From Massilia norwichensis (GTDB lineage Bacteria > Pseudomonadota > Gammaproteobacteria > Burkholderiales > Burkholderiaceae_D), in contig NZ_JANUGX010000005.1 of assembly GCF_024753245.1 (NCBI RefSeq), positions 124,001 through 188,000 on the forward strand: a stretch of 64,000 bases of DNA. The letters run 5' to 3'. The position numbers and the translations under genes were made by a program. This document shows, piece after piece, positions 8,817 to 18,170 of this stretch. The notes under the pieces are model-generated. The model was given only the letters and a program-made list of their open reading frames with translations. It searched no databases and was not told the origin of the DNA. Each line of letters opens with the position of its first letter. The stretch's first letter is position 1.

Positions 8817-8889
8817 AACCGGGGTCAGACACCGAATTTAGGCAACTGCCACCAGGACATTGCCAAAAATCGGTGTCTGACCCCGGTTT
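8817..8889. repeat. long palindromic repeat, copy 2
   Basis: Same element as 6135-6208. The arms are 8817-8845 and 8860-8889, with two mismatches between them, and the GGGGTCAGACACCGA core is conserved. The interior differs from copy 1 apart from GGCAAyTGCC and TTGCCAA. It sits between the SDR remnant and the 3' end of the hydrolase-like gene. Confidence 0.88.
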
Positions 8890-8897
8890 GATGTTTG

Positions 8898-9755
8898 TCA
8901 GGCGACTTCCAGGCGCAGCCTTTGCGCCAGCAGGTCCAGCACCTGGGCATCGCCCCAGTAGGCCGAGTGCGCCAGCGGGTTCCAGCTTTTCAGCAGCCAG
9001 TTGGAGGCGCCCTTCGATGCATTGATCGCGCGGTCGTCGACCAGCGCCGCATAGCCCGGCGACAGCGGCTGCAGCGGCCAGCCCAGCGCGTCGTCCGGGT
9101 CGTAGAGGTTGATCCACTCGAAGCGCTGGGTCGGGCGGACTATGGGCTTGATGTCCATCTGCTTGTGCGCGGCGACGAAGATCGGGATGTTGCAGCCGGT
9201 CGTGACGAAGGCCGAGCAGGTGGCGCCGGCCAGGAAACGCTTCTCCGGTTCGCTCAAGCGCTCGCCCAGCGCGCGCAGGGCCCAGGCATCGATATCCTTC
9301 CAGATGCCGGCGCCGACCTGCCCGCCGCCGAAGGCTTTCTGCGCATCGTAGATATAGCTCGACAGCACCTGGCAGCCCAGCGATTGCGCCAGGAACACGA
9401 TGCTGGTGGCGGGGTCGTGGCGGACCACGCCCAGCAGCTGGCGCGCGATCGCCTCCTGCGCCAGTTCATACACCGAGCCGTCGATCTCCTTGCGGTTTTC
9501 CAGGCCGGCGGCGTCGCCGAAGCCGAACAGCAAGAATCGCCGCAGGTCGGCATAGCGCAGATGCGCCGTCTCGCCTACGCGCGCCCACACCGCCTCCTGG
9601 TTGGGCTTCAGGATGTCCTGGTAATAGACCGAGCGGAAGTCGACCTGCGCCGCCAATCCGCCCAGCCGCGCCGCCACCGCCTGAAACAGCTGTTCGGCAT
9701 AGTCGCGCGGCGTCTCTCCCATCCCGTGCACGGTGACCAATGCGGTTTGCGACAT
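8898..9755 (-). CDS. alpha/beta-hydrolase-like protein of unknown function
   Basis: The 285-residue protein starts with VTVHGMGE, an oxyanion-loop-like strand of the alpha/beta-hydrolase fold. It has FLAQSLGCQV at 121-130, where Ser125 would be the nucleophile in a GxSxG variant (AQSLG). The later WNPLAHSAYWGD segment contains a candidate catalytic histidine. There is no signal peptide. GGGAGG lies just upstream of the ATG. It looks like the lipase/esterase-like proteins often annotated as hypothetical. Substrate unknown. Confidence 0.65.
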   Translation of the reverse strand: MSQTALVTVHGMGETPRDYAEQLFQAVAARLGGLAAQVDFRSVYYQDILKPNQEAVWARVGETAHLRYADLRRFLLFGFGDAAGLENRKEIDGSVYELAQEAIARQLLGVVRHDPATSIVFLAQSLGCQVLSSYIYDAQKAFGGGQVGAGIWKDIDAWALRALGERLSEPEKRFLAGATCSAFVTTGCNIPIFVAAHKQMDIKPIVRPTQRFEWINLYDPDDALGWPLQPLSPGYAALVDDRAINASKGASNWLLKSWNPLAHSAYWGDAQVLDLLAQRLRLEVA

Positions 9756-9828
9756 GGCGGCCTCCCATTAACTGCGTTGACTGAGCGTTAGGACGATTCT
9801 GACACGAGCGCAGAGGGGCCGCCCACTC

Positions 9829-9874
9829 TTTACAACGCAACTTGCATAATATAAACTCGATAGATTCCTATCGA
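9829..9874 (+). promoter_or_regulatory. candidate promoter and MarR operator of the efflux operon
   Basis: The dyad TCGATAG-ATTC-CTATCGA occupies 9857-9874, just upstream of the marR start. A possible promoter, TTTACA at 9829-9834 and TATAAA at 9850-9855 (15-bp spacer), runs into it. The arrangement fits autorepression by the MarR protein. The promoter boxes are less certain than the dyad. Confidence 0.55.
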
Positions 9875-9888
9875 TTCGACTCCTAACG

Positions 9889-10338
9889 ATGAGTGATCTA
9901 CCTGAATCCCCGATCGAGGAACGCTTCTCCGCTGCCGTCCACAACACGGCACGCGGCTGGCGCCTCCTGATCGACAAGCAACTCAAGCACCTCGGCATCG
10001 GCCAGGCCGGCTGGATGACCATCGCCATGGTTGCCAAGGCGCGCGAGCCGATGTCGCAGCGCGCCCTGGCCGACGTGGTCGGCGTCGAAGGGCCGTCGAT
10101 GGTGTCGATGCTCGACCGCCTCGAACGCGAAGGCCTGGTCATGCGCGCGCCCTCGCCCACCGACCGCCGCGTCAAACTGGTGCACCTGACCGAGGCCGGC
10201 ACCGCCCTGTACAAGCAGGTCAAGCAGCAGGCCAACGCCGTGCGCGGCGCCCTGCTCGGCGACATCGACCCGGCCCAGCTCGAAGTCGCCACCGAGCTGC
10301 TGGAACTGCTGCGCAAGCGCATCGAGGAGCAGCTGTGA
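9889..10338 (+). CDS. MarR-family transcriptional regulator of an efflux operon
   Basis: A 149-residue winged-helix regulator. The recognition helix region is SQRALADVVGVEGPSMVSMLDRLEREGLV (about 55-83, given here in fragments), and the wing contains SPTDRRVKLVHLTEAG. It is expected to repress this operon until an aromatic drug or toxin binds. The stop overlaps the GTG start of the pump gene (GTGA at 10335-10338). A strong 18-bp dyad lies 15 bp upstream of its start. Confidence 0.9.
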   Translation: MSDLPESPIEERFSAAVHNTARGWRLLIDKQLKHLGIGQAGWMTIAMVAKAREPMSQRALADVVGVEGPSMVSMLDRLEREGLVMRAPSPTDRRVKLVHLTEAGTALYKQVKQQANAVRGALLGDIDPAQLEVATELLELLRKRIEEQL

Positions 10339-11888
10339 GCGCAGCCGCAGTCAACGCACCGGCCAGCCCGCCAATCAACCGCACCATGATCACGCTGTCG
10401 ATCATGCTGGCGACCATCATCCAGGCGCTGGACGGCACCATCGCCAACGTCGCCCTGCCGCACATGCAGGGCGCGCTGTCGGCATCCCAGGACCAGATCA
10501 CCTGGGTGCTGACTTCCTTCATCGTCGCCGCCGCCATCGCCACGCCGCTGAACGGCTGGCTGGTCGACCGCTTCGGCTTGAAGAAGGTGTTCCTGTTCTC
10601 GGTGGCCGGCTTCACCATCGCCTCGGCGATGTGCGGCCTGTCGATGAACCTGACCGAGATCGTCATCTCGCGCATGCTGCAGGGCGTGTTCGGCGCGGCC
10701 CTGGTGCCGCTCTCGCAGTCGGTCCTGCTCGACATCAACCCGAAAGAGAAGCATGGCTCGGCAATGGCGGTCTGGGGCATGGGCGTGATGATCGGCCCCA
10801 TCCTCGGTCCCACGCTGGGCGGCTGGCTGACCGACAGCTACAGCTGGCGCTGGGTGTTCTTCATCAACCTGCCGATTGGCGCGGTGGCCTTCTACGGCAT
10901 CTGGCGCTACATCCACCCGACCGTGGCCGCGCGCCGCGTGCGCTTCGACATGTTCGGCTTCGTCACGCTGTCGCTCGCGATCGGCGCGCTGCAGATGCTG
11001 CTCGACCGCGGCGAGCAGAACGACTGGTTCCAGTCGCCCGAGACCTGGGTCGAGCTGGTACTGATGCTGCTGGCCACCGCCTACTTCATCGGCCACACGC
11101 TGACGCGCCCGGCCGGCCAGTCCTTCGTCGACTTCCGCCTGCTCAAGAACAGCAACTACGTCACCGGCCTGCTGCTGATCTTCATCGTCGGCATGGTGCT
11201 GTTCGCAACCCGCGCGCTGATGCCGACCATGCTGCAGGGCCTGATGGGCTACCCGGCGGCGCTGGCCGGCCTGGTGACCGCGCCTTCGGGCCTGGGCACG
11301 ATGGTGGCCATGCTCATCGTCGGCAAGCTGACCGGCAAGGTCGACTTCCGCCTGCTGCTGGGCGCCGGCTTTGCCATCACCGCCTTCTCGCTGTGGCAGA
11401 TGACCCAGTACACGCTGGTGCTGTCCACCTCCGACATCGTCTGGCCCGGCGTGATCCAGGGCGTGGGCCTGGGCCTGGTGTTCGTGCCACTGTCGGCCGC
11501 TACCTTTGCCACGCTGTCGCCGCAGATGCGCGCGGAAGGCACGGCGCTCTACAGCCTGGTCCGCAACATCGGTTCCTCGATCGGCATCGCCATGGTGCAG
11601 GCCCTGCTGGTACGGAATACCCAGATCGCCCACGCCTCGCTGGCGACCCAGATCACGAATGCCAACCCGGCGATCAGCGATCCGTCCAGCGTCTACAACA
11701 TGGGCAGCCAGCTGGGCGCGGCGATGATCAACAACGAGATCACGCGCCAGGCCTCGATGATCGCCTATGTGGACGACTACTGGCTGATGATGCTGCTCAC
11801 CGCGGCCGTGATTCCGCTGCTGATCCTGATCCGCCCGCCGAAGGCCTCAAGCGCCCCGGCCCCGGCCGAAGCTGCGCACCTCGATTAA
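10335..11888 (+). CDS. DHA2-family (EmrB-like) multidrug MFS transporter
   Basis: A 517-residue inner-membrane proton antiporter of the 14-helix DHA2 family. TM1 begins near residue 16. Family signatures visible are LDGTIANVALPHM in TM1, the motif-A loop WLVDRFGLKK, and the motif-C region GPILGPTLGGWL. It starts with GTG inside the marR stop. With the two following genes it forms a tripartite pump of the EmrAB-TolC kind, exporting drugs or aromatic compounds through both membranes. Confidence 0.92.
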   Translation: MSAAAVNAPASPPINRTMITLSIMLATIIQALDGTIANVALPHMQGALSASQDQITWVLTSFIVAAAIATPLNGWLVDRFGLKKVFLFSVAGFTIASAMCGLSMNLTEIVISRMLQGVFGAALVPLSQSVLLDINPKEKHGSAMAVWGMGVMIGPILGPTLGGWLTDSYSWRWVFFINLPIGAVAFYGIWRYIHPTVAARRVRFDMFGFVTLSLAIGALQMLLDRGEQNDWFQSPETWVELVLMLLATAYFIGHTLTRPAGQSFVDFRLLKNSNYVTGLLLIFIVGMVLFATRALMPTMLQGLMGYPAALAGLVTAPSGLGTMVAMLIVGKLTGKVDFRLLLGAGFAITAFSLWQMTQYTLVLSTSDIVWPGVIQGVGLGLVFVPLSAATFATLSPQMRAEGTALYSLVRNIGSSIGIAMVQALLVRNTQIAHASLATQITNANPAISDPSSVYNMGSQLGAAMINNEITRQASMIAYVDDYWLMMLLTAAVIPLLILIRPPKASSAPAPAEAAHLD

Positions 11889-11905
11889 TTTGACAAGCTG
11901 GAACA

Positions 11906-13357
11906 ATGCGATACCCATCCTTCATCTTGAAAAACGCCGTCCTCGCGGGTGCGGTGCTGGCGCTGCTGGCCGGCTGCATCAGCGTGCCGCCCGATACCAA
12001 CAAGCCCGCCGGCATTGACCTGGCCGCGCGTGCCCAGCATGCGCCGGCGATTCAACTTCCCGCCGCTGCCTGGCCCGCCGAACAATGGTGGCTGGCCTAC
12101 CAGGACCCGCAGCTGAACGACCTGGTCGCGCGCGCGCTCAAGGACAACCCGAGCCTGGCGGTGGTGCAGGCGCGCGTGGCCGGCGCCCAGGCCATCGTAA
12201 CGGCCGAACGCGCCGACGAAGGCGCCGCGGTCGGCCTGTCCACTGGTCTGAACCGCCAACGTTATTCCTCGAATGGCTTCTTCCCGGCGCCGATCGGCGG
12301 CAGCTACTTCAACGACGCCAATGTGCAGGTGCGCGCTTCCTATGACGTCGACTGGTGGGGCAAGCACCGTTCGCTGGTGGCCGCCGCCATCGGCGAATCG
12401 AATGCGCGCCAGGCGGAATCCGCCCAGGCCGCGCAGGCGATCGCCGCCACCGTCGCCCAGAGCTACTTCCGCCTGCAGATGCTGTGGGCGCGCCAGGACA
12501 ACGTCAACGCGCTGGCTGCCGTGCAGCGCGAGATCCTGGCCGGCAGCAAGGCCCGCATCGCGCATGGCCTGGCCACCCGCGAACAGCAGGCCGGCGCTGA
12601 ACTCGACCTCGGCGTGCTGGAAGAACAGGCCGCGCGCCTGGCCACCCAGGCGCTGCGCGAACGCGAAGTGCTGCGCGCCCTGGTCGGCGGCGATGCCCAG
12701 GCCTTGTCCGACCTCGCCCGCTTCAGACCGGCGCCGGCCGCGAATGCGCTGCCGCGCGAACTCGGCATGGAATTGCTGGCGCGCCGTCCGGACCTGCAGG
12801 CCGCGCGCTGGCGCGTCGAGGCCCAACTCGGCCGCGTGGCGGCCAGCGAAGCCGCCTTCCGCCCCGACATCAACCTGGTCGGCGCGTTCGGACTGGACGC
12901 CGTCTCGCTCGGCAAGCTGCTGCGCTGGCCGAGCCGCACGCCGCTGCTCGGCGCCACCCTCGACCTGCCGCTGTTCGACAGCGGCCGCCTGAAGGCCCAG
13001 CTAGGCGTGGCGCGCAGCAACCGCGACGAACTGGTGGCCGAGTACAACGAAACCGTGCTGGCCGCCGTGCGCGAAGTCGCCCAGGAAGGCGCGACCCTGC
13101 AAGGCCTCGACCAGGAAGCGCGGCAGCACCAGGCCGCGCTGGACGCCAGCCGCAAGCTGGTCGACAGCGCCGAGGCACGCATGCAGCGCGGCCTGCTCGA
13201 GCGCGCCGGCGTGCTGCAGGCGAAGATGACTTTATTGCGCCAGCAGGACACCGACCTGCAACTGCTTGACGCCCGCCTGCAGACCCAGGTCGCGCTGGTG
13301 AAGGCGCTCGGCGGCGGCTACCACGCCGCCCAGACCACTGTATCGAACAACAAATAA
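11906..13357 (+). CDS. NodT-family outer-membrane efflux lipoprotein
   Basis: The 483-residue outer-membrane channel of the pump. It has a lipoprotein signal with lipobox LLAGC (Cys24), then the two repeats of the TolC-like fold. Typical segments include EQWWLAYQDPQLNDLV, ASYDVDWWGKH and LLARRPDLQAARW. It lies 17 bp after the transporter gene in the same operon. Confidence 0.92.
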   Translation: MRYPSFILKNAVLAGAVLALLAGCISVPPDTNKPAGIDLAARAQHAPAIQLPAAAWPAEQWWLAYQDPQLNDLVARALKDNPSLAVVQARVAGAQAIVTAERADEGAAVGLSTGLNRQRYSSNGFFPAPIGGSYFNDANVQVRASYDVDWWGKHRSLVAAAIGESNARQAESAQAAQAIAATVAQSYFRLQMLWARQDNVNALAAVQREILAGSKARIAHGLATREQQAGAELDLGVLEEQAARLATQALREREVLRALVGGDAQALSDLARFRPAPAANALPRELGMELLARRPDLQAARWRVEAQLGRVAASEAAFRPDINLVGAFGLDAVSLGKLLRWPSRTPLLGATLDLPLFDSGRLKAQLGVARSNRDELVAEYNETVLAAVREVAQEGATLQGLDQEARQHQAALDASRKLVDSAEARMQRGLLERAGVLQAKMTLLRQQDTDLQLLDARLQTQVALVKALGGGYHAAQTTVSNNK

Positions 13358-13373
13358 ATCCGACCCCAAGACC

Positions 13374-14531
13374 ATGAGCACCGATACCAATCAAGTCCCG
13401 AACAAAGGCAAGCGCCGCGCCGTCCTGGCCGGCATCACCGTCGCCTTCCTCGCCGCCGGCGCGGCCTATGGCGCCTATTACGCGCTGGTCGCCTCCAAGC
13501 GCATGGAAACCGACAACGCCTACGTGGGCGGCAACCTCGTCAACGTGTCCTCGCAGGTGACCGGCAGCGTGGTCGAGATCCGCGCCGATGAAACCCAGCT
13601 GGTGAAAGCCGGCACCGAGATCGTGCGCCTCGATCCGTCGGACGCCGAAGTCAACCTGGCCCAGGCCGAAGCGCGCCTGGGCACCGCCGTGCGCCAGCAG
13701 CGCGAACGCTATTCGAACGTCGAGCAGTTGAACGCGGTGGTCGAGCAGCGCCGCGTGGCCCTGAAGACGGCCCAGGAAGACCTGGCGCGCCGCGCGCCGC
13801 TGGCGCTTGATAACGTCGTCTCCGGCGAAGACGTGGCGCACGCGCGCCGCGCCGTCGACGATGCCAAGGCCGCGCTGGACGTGGCCTTGAAGCAGGTGGC
13901 GGCGGCGCGCGCGACGGTGGCCGGCGTCGCCCCGTCCCAGCACCCGGCCGTGCTGGCGGCGAAGGCGGACTACCTGTCGGCCTGGCTGGCGGCACGCCGC
14001 AACGCCATCGTCGCGCCGGTGAGCGGTTACGTCGCCAAGCGCAGCGTGCAGGTGGGCAGCCGCATCGCCCCGGGCGCACCGCTGCTGTCGATCGTGCCGC
14101 TGGACCAGCTGTGGATCGACGCCAACTTCAAGGAATCGGAACTGCGCGACATCCGCGTCGGCCAGCCGGCCAAGATCGAAGCCGACATCTACGGCAGCAA
14201 GGTGGTCTATCACGGCAAGGTGGTCGGCCTGGCGGCCGGCACCGGCAGCGCCTTCTCGCTGCTGCCGGCGCAGAACGCCAGCGGCAACTGGATCAAGGTG
14301 GTGCAGCGCGTGCCGGTGCGGATCTCGCTCGATCCGAAGGAACTGGCCCAGCATCCGCTGCGCGTGGGCCTGTCGGCCACCGTCGACGTCGACATCAGCA
14401 GCCAGGGCGGCAGCGCACTGGGCACCGTGGCAACCCCGGCGCCGACGTATGCGACCAATGTGCTGGAGCAGCCGCTGCAGCAGGCGCAGGCGGCGACGGA
14501 GGCGATTGTGGCGAAGAATATGGCGAACTAA
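13374..14531 (+). CDS. HlyD/EmrA-family membrane fusion protein
   Basis: The 385-residue periplasmic adaptor of the pump. One N-terminal membrane anchor (about 15-38) is followed by METDNAYVGGNLVNVSSQV, the biotinyl-lipoyl-like domain start of EmrA proteins. An alpha-helical hairpin (about 90-170) and the second lipoyl and beta-barrel domains (APVSGYVAKRSVQVG, DQLWIDANFKESEL) come next. It is 16 bp from the outer-membrane gene and last in the operon. The gene order regulator-pump-channel-adaptor is unusual only in placing the adaptor last. Confidence 0.92.
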   Translation: MSTDTNQVPNKGKRRAVLAGITVAFLAAGAAYGAYYALVASKRMETDNAYVGGNLVNVSSQVTGSVVEIRADETQLVKAGTEIVRLDPSDAEVNLAQAEARLGTAVRQQRERYSNVEQLNAVVEQRRVALKTAQEDLARRAPLALDNVVSGEDVAHARRAVDDAKAALDVALKQVAAARATVAGVAPSQHPAVLAAKADYLSAWLAARRNAIVAPVSGYVAKRSVQVGSRIAPGAPLLSIVPLDQLWIDANFKESELRDIRVGQPAKIEADIYGSKVVYHGKVVGLAAGTGSAFSLLPAQNASGNWIKVVQRVPVRISLDPKELAQHPLRVGLSATVDVDISSQGGSALGTVATPAPTYATNVLEQPLQQAQAATEAIVAKNMAN

Positions 14532-14556
14532 ATCGTTAGTCCGGGCACGCAAAACA

Positions 14557-14663
14557 CGTCATTCCCGCGAAAGCGGGAATCCAAGTCTACAAGCGCTATC
14601 GAAACGCACGCAGAACTTGGGTTCCCGCCTTCGCGGGAACGACGATCAAGTGCGGGAACGACG
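14557..14663. repeat. inverted-repeat element of the TTCCCGC...GCGGGAA family, with an extra half
   Basis: The left arm at 14557-14586 (CGTCATTCCCGCGAAAGCGG onward) and the right arm at 14615-14644 are near reverse complements, and each is itself a small hairpin. A partial third piece (GTGCGGGAACGACG) follows at 14650-14663. Related elements lie at 16365-16452 and 33470-33549. It may terminate the efflux operon and the convergent dehydrogenase gene. Confidence 0.85.
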
Positions 14664-15587
14664 TTATTTGACCGGCGTGAGCACCCGCCCACTCGCAAAC
14701 CAGCTCCGCAGATTATCCAGCATCAGCTGCGCCATCGCCGCCCGCGTCTCCTGCGTGGCGCTGCCGATGTGCGGCATCAGCAGCACATTCTCCAGCCCGA
14801 AAAAGCGCGCATCGATGTCCGGCTCGTTGTCGAACACATCGAGCGCCGCGCCGGCGATACGGCGGTCGCGCAGCGCCGCCAGCAGCGCCTCCTGGTCCAC
14901 CAGCGAGCCGCGCGCCACGTTCACCAAATAGCCGTCCGGACCCAGTGCATCCAGCACGGGCGCGGAGATCATGCGCGCGGTCTCGCGCCCGCCGGGCGCC
15001 GCCACGATCAGGATCTCGGCGTCGCGCGCCAGCACCACCAGGTCCGGCTCGAAACGCCAGGCCAGCTGCTGGTCACTGCGGCCATGGTAGGCCAGCGTCA
15101 CACCGAACGGCTCCAGGCGGCGCGCGATATCCTTGCCGATGCGCCCCAGTCCGACGATGCCGACCTGCTTGCCGGCCAGGCTGGTGGTGAGGGGGAAGTT
15201 GGCGTTGCGCCAGCGGCCTTCGCGCACGTAGCGGTCGGCCTGCGGCAGCTGGCGCAACAGCGCCAGCAGGGAGCCGATGCACAGCTCCGCCACCGCGGCA
15301 TTCAGCACGTCGGGCGTGTTGGTCACCACGATGCCGCGCCGGGCCGCCAGTGCGAGCGGAATCAGGTCGTAGCCGACGCCGTTGGTGGCAATGATTTCCA
15401 GCTTAGGCAGGCGCTCGACCAGCGCGGCCGGCACCTCCAGATTGCTGCGCGTGACGATCGCGCGGATCTCGCCGGCGCAGGATGGATCGCGCTCGACATC
15501 CGCCAGGTGCACACGCGAAAACGCCGCGTCGATCTGCGACTGCACCTCGGGCGGGAAACCGCCGATTTGCAGCAGCCCGGGCTTCAT
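14664..15587 (-). CDS. D-2-hydroxyacid dehydrogenase (glyoxylate/hydroxypyruvate reductase-like)
   Basis: A 307-residue NAD(P)-dependent enzyme of the D-isomer-specific 2-hydroxyacid dehydrogenase family. The cofactor fold has VGIVGLGRIGKDIA. The substrate domain has TNGVGYDLIPLALAARRG, and the catalytic region has VNVARGSLVDQEAL and the MPHIGSAT histidine. I start at the ATG at 15587, giving MKPGLLQIGG; upstream sequence in this frame belongs to the neighbouring gene. It overlaps the FAH-family gene by ATGA, so the two form an operon. The 2-oxo-acid substrate cannot be fixed from sequence. Confidence 0.88.
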   Translation of the reverse strand: MKPGLLQIGGFPPEVQSQIDAAFSRVHLADVERDPSCAGEIRAIVTRSNLEVPAALVERLPKLEIIATNGVGYDLIPLALAARRGIVVTNTPDVLNAAVAELCIGSLLALLRQLPQADRYVREGRWRNANFPLTTSLAGKQVGIVGLGRIGKDIARRLEPFGVTLAYHGRSDQQLAWRFEPDLVVLARDAEILIVAAPGGRETARMISAPVLDALGPDGYLVNVARGSLVDQEALLAALRDRRIAGAALDVFDNEPDIDARFFGLENVLLMPHIGSATQETRAAMAQLMLDNLRSWFASGRVLTPVK

Positions 15588-16279
15588 CGGCCGCCGACGG
15601 TCAGTTCGAACGTCGTGACACCATCCACGCCGCCGCGCACATGGTCGCCCGGCTGCAAGGCGTCGACGCCGGCCGGGGTGCCGGTGAAGATCAGGTCGCC
15701 GGGCGCCAGCGTCACGAAGCGCGACAGATAGGCGATGACGTCGGCCACCGGCCAGATCATTTCGTTCAGCTTGCCTTCCTGCTTCAGCTGGCCGTTCACC
15801 TCGAGCCAGATGCGGCAGCCCTGCGGGTGGCCGGTCATCGAGACCGATTGCAGCGGGCTGCAGGGCGCGGAGGCGTCGAAGCCTTTGGCCATGTCCCAGG
15901 GCCGGCCATCCTTCTTGGCGACGGCCTGCAGGTCGCGGCGGGTCAGGTCCAGGCCGACCGCATAGCCCCACACCTTGTCGAGCGCCTGTTCCGGCGCGAT
16001 GTCGGCGCCGCCCTCCTTCAGCGCCACCACCAGCTCGACCTCATGGTGCAGGTCCTTGGTGGCGGGCGGGTAAGGCAGCGTGCCGCTGGCCGGCACCACC
16101 GCATCGGCGGGCTTGGTGAAGAAGAACGGCGGTTCGCGGTCCGGGTCCGCGCCCATCTCGCGGGCGTGGGCGGCGTAGTTGCGGCCGACGCAGAACACGC
16201 GGCGCAGCGGGAAGGTCTGGTCGGAGCCCGCGATGGCAAGTGCGGGCGTGTCGGGCGGGGTAATGGCGAAGCCAGTCAT
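15584..16279 (-). CDS. fumarylacetoacetate hydrolase (FAH) family protein
   Basis: A 231-residue one-domain FAH-fold protein, the length of YcgM/FAHD1 or fumarylpyruvate hydrolases. Metal-binding and catalytic segments include FCVGRNYAAHAREMG, DLHHEVELVVAL and GYAVGLDLTRRDLQ, followed by FTGTPAGVDALQPGD. The start at 16279 has AAGGA upstream, while longer versions run into a repeat element. It probably cleaves or decarboxylates a 2,4-dioxo acid such as fumarylpyruvate, acylpyruvate or oxaloacetate. Pairing with a 2-hydroxyacid dehydrogenase suggests processing of the released oxo acid, which is an inference. Confidence 0.85.
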   Translation of the reverse strand: MTGFAITPPDTPALAIAGSDQTFPLRRVFCVGRNYAAHAREMGADPDREPPFFFTKPADAVVPASGTLPYPPATKDLHHEVELVVALKEGGADIAPEQALDKVWGYAVGLDLTRRDLQAVAKKDGRPWDMAKGFDASAPCSPLQSVSMTGHPQGCRIWLEVNGQLKQEGKLNEMIWPVADVIAYLSRFVTLAPGDLIFTGTPAGVDALQPGDHVRGGVDGVTTFELTVGGR

Positions 16280-16364
16280 GCTGATCCTTGTAAAGACGAT
16301 GTCCGGGCGCCCCGAGGGAGGGGCGTCGGACAGCCTAACATAATCAGCGCCGGCGTGAACTGCA

Positions 16365-16452
16365 CGTCGTTCCCGCGAAGGCGGGAACCCAAGTTTGCGC
16401 GCATTTCGGGAACGCAAACAGAACTTGGATTCCCGCCTGCGCGGGAATGACG
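16365..16452. repeat. inverted-repeat element, TTCCCGC...GCGGGAA family
   Basis: Left arm 16365-16395 and right arm 16422-16452 are near reverse complements around a ~26-base centre. It has the same family features as 14557-14644 (CGTCRTTCCCGCG at the outer ends, CCAAGTT at the inner ends). It separates the chemoreceptor 3' end from the FAH gene. Confidence 0.85.
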
Positions 16453-16469
16453 AGGCAAACGCTGACGGC

Positions 16470-18170
16470 TTAGAACGCTTCCCAGTCGCTCTCGACCGGT
16501 GCCGCTTTCGCCGCGCGCGCAGCGGGTGCCCGCTTGGCCGCCGGCGCCGGACGCGCCGCCGGCAGCGCCACACGGGTTGCCACCGGGGCCGCCGCACGGG
16601 CAGCCGGCTGCACCTGCGGCGCGCCCTGCTCCAGCTTGAACACCGCCACCGCCGCCGACAGGCGCGCAGCCTGGTCCTGCATCGATTGCGAGGCCGCCGC
16701 CGCTTCTTCGACCAGCGCCGCGTTCTGCTGGGTCACAGTGTCCATCTGGGTGATGGCTTCGTTGACCTGCTCGATGCCGGCGCTCTGCTCGGCGCTGGCG
16801 GAGCTGATCTCGTTGAGGATATCGGTCACGCGGCGCACGCTGTCGACGATGTCGCCCATGGTGCTGCCGGCTTCCTGCACCAGGCGGCTGCCGGTGCCGA
16901 CCTTCTCGCTCGAGTCGGCGATCAGGGTCTTGATTTCCTTGGCCGCGGCGGCCGAGCGCTGCGCCAGGTTGCGCACCTCACCCGCGACCACGGCGAAACC
17001 ACGGCCCTGTTCGCCCGCGCGCGCCGCTTCGACGGCAGCGTTCAGCGCCAGGATATTGGTCTGGAAGGCGATGCCGTCGATGACCGAGATGATGTCCGTG
17101 ATCTTGCCGGAGGCTTCGTTGATCTGCTCCATCGTGGTCACCACCTGGTGGATCACATCGCCGCCGCGCGCGGCGACGCCGGACGCCGCCTCGGCCAGGG
17201 TGTTGGCCTGGCGTGCGTTGTCCGCGTTCTGCTTGACGGTCGAGGTCAGCTCTTCCATCGACGATGCCGTCTCTTCCAGCGAGCTGGCCTGCTGCTCGGT
17301 GCGGCTCGACAGGTCCTGGTTGCCGGCCGCGACTTCGCTCGACGCGGTGGAGATCGCCTCGGTACCGCTGCGCACGGTGGCGACGGTCCTGGACAGGTTC
17401 TCGTTCATGGTCTTCAGCGATGCCAGCAGCTGGCCGGCTTCGCATTTGCTGGTCACCTCGACCTGCGTCGTGAGGTCGCCGGCGGCGACGGCGTTGGCCA
17501 CCTCCAGCGCACGGCGGATCGGACGCACGATCGAACGCGTGATCCACGAGGCCAGGAGGCCGGCGCCGACCAGCACGAAGGCGCCGAGCACCAGCATCAG
17601 GGTGCGGGTGCCGGCGTAGGTCTCTTTGGCCTGTTTGGCCACCGCGGCCGACAGCTCACGCTGGATGTCGAGCTGTTCGATGGTCGCCTGCTTGAAAGCG
17701 CCGAGCGCCGGGCGCAGCCGGTTCGCCAGGTAAGCCTTGGCGCCGGCGTCGTCTTTCGCCTCGATGAGCTGCAGGAGGTCCTTCTGGCCCTTGACGTACT
17801 TCTCGCCGGTTTCGACCTGCCTGGCCAGCGCTGCGCGGGCTTTCGGATGGGTCAGCGTTTCGTCGAGCTTCTTGAGCATGTCGGCCGTGGCCTGGCGCGA
17901 AGACATGATCTCGTCGATCTGTTTGGCGCGGTCCGCCGGGTCGTCGTTGAGCATCATGTTGCGCAAGGCGATGGCGATATCGTTCGTCTCGGCCAGTATG
18001 GTGTTGACCTTGTCGATATGCGGCATGCGCCTGCCGACGATTTCCTCGGTGCCGTCATTGACGCGGCCCAGCATGACGACGCCCTGTCCCACCATGAACA
18101 CGAGCGCAAGGCAAATGGCACCGAAAGCGACGCCCAGGCGCGTGCCGATCTTTACATCCTGAATTCTCAT
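16470..18170 (-). CDS. methyl-accepting chemotaxis protein
   Basis: A 566-residue chemoreceptor. TM1 (about 9-32) and TM2 (about 188-210) flank a ~155-residue periplasmic four-helix-bundle sensor ([20 protein letters not shown] start). A HAMP region ([20 protein letters not shown]) and the long signalling coiled coil with the conserved hairpin tip [20 protein letters not shown] follow. A ~50-residue Ala/Pro-rich linker ends in DWEAF, resembling the NWETF pentapeptide that tethers CheR and CheB. GGGAGA precedes the start. The ligand is unknown. Its position beside the arabinose locus raises, but does not prove, a sugar-sensing role. Confidence 0.93.
   Translation of the reverse strand: MRIQDVKIGTRLGVAFGAICLALVFMVGQGVVMLGRVNDGTEEIVGRRMPHIDKVNTILAETNDIAIALRNMMLNDDPADRAKQIDEIMSSRQATADMLKKLDETLTHPKARAALARQVETGEKYVKGQKDLLQLIEAKDDAGAKAYLANRLRPALGAFKQATIEQLDIQRELSAAVAKQAKETYAGTRTLMLVLGAFVLVGAGLLASWITRSIVRPIRRALEVANAVAAGDLTTQVEVTSKCEAGQLLASLKTMNENLSRTVATVRSGTEAISTASSEVAAGNQDLSSRTEQQASSLEETASSMEELTSTVKQNADNARQANTLAEAASGVAARGGDVIHQVVTTMEQINEASGKITDIISVIDGIAFQTNILALNAAVEAARAGEQGRGFAVVAGEVRNLAQRSAAAAKEIKTLIADSSEKVGTGSRLVQEAGSTMGDIVDSVRRVTDILNEISSASAEQSAGIEQVNEAITQMDTVTQQNAALVEEAAAASQSMQDQAARLSAAVAVFKLEQGAPQVQPAARAAAPVATRVALPAARPAPAAKRAPAARAAKAAPVESDWEAF

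Noticed and set aside
6135..8889. The repeated palindromes as a CRISPR array
   Set aside because: There are only two copies 2.7 kb apart, each an inverted repeat, with no regular spacers and no cas genes.
14664..15971. A 435-residue version of the 2-hydroxyacid dehydrogenase
   Set aside because: The extra 128 residues are out-of-frame sequence of the FAH-family gene. The ATG at 15587 has an ATGA overlap with that gene.
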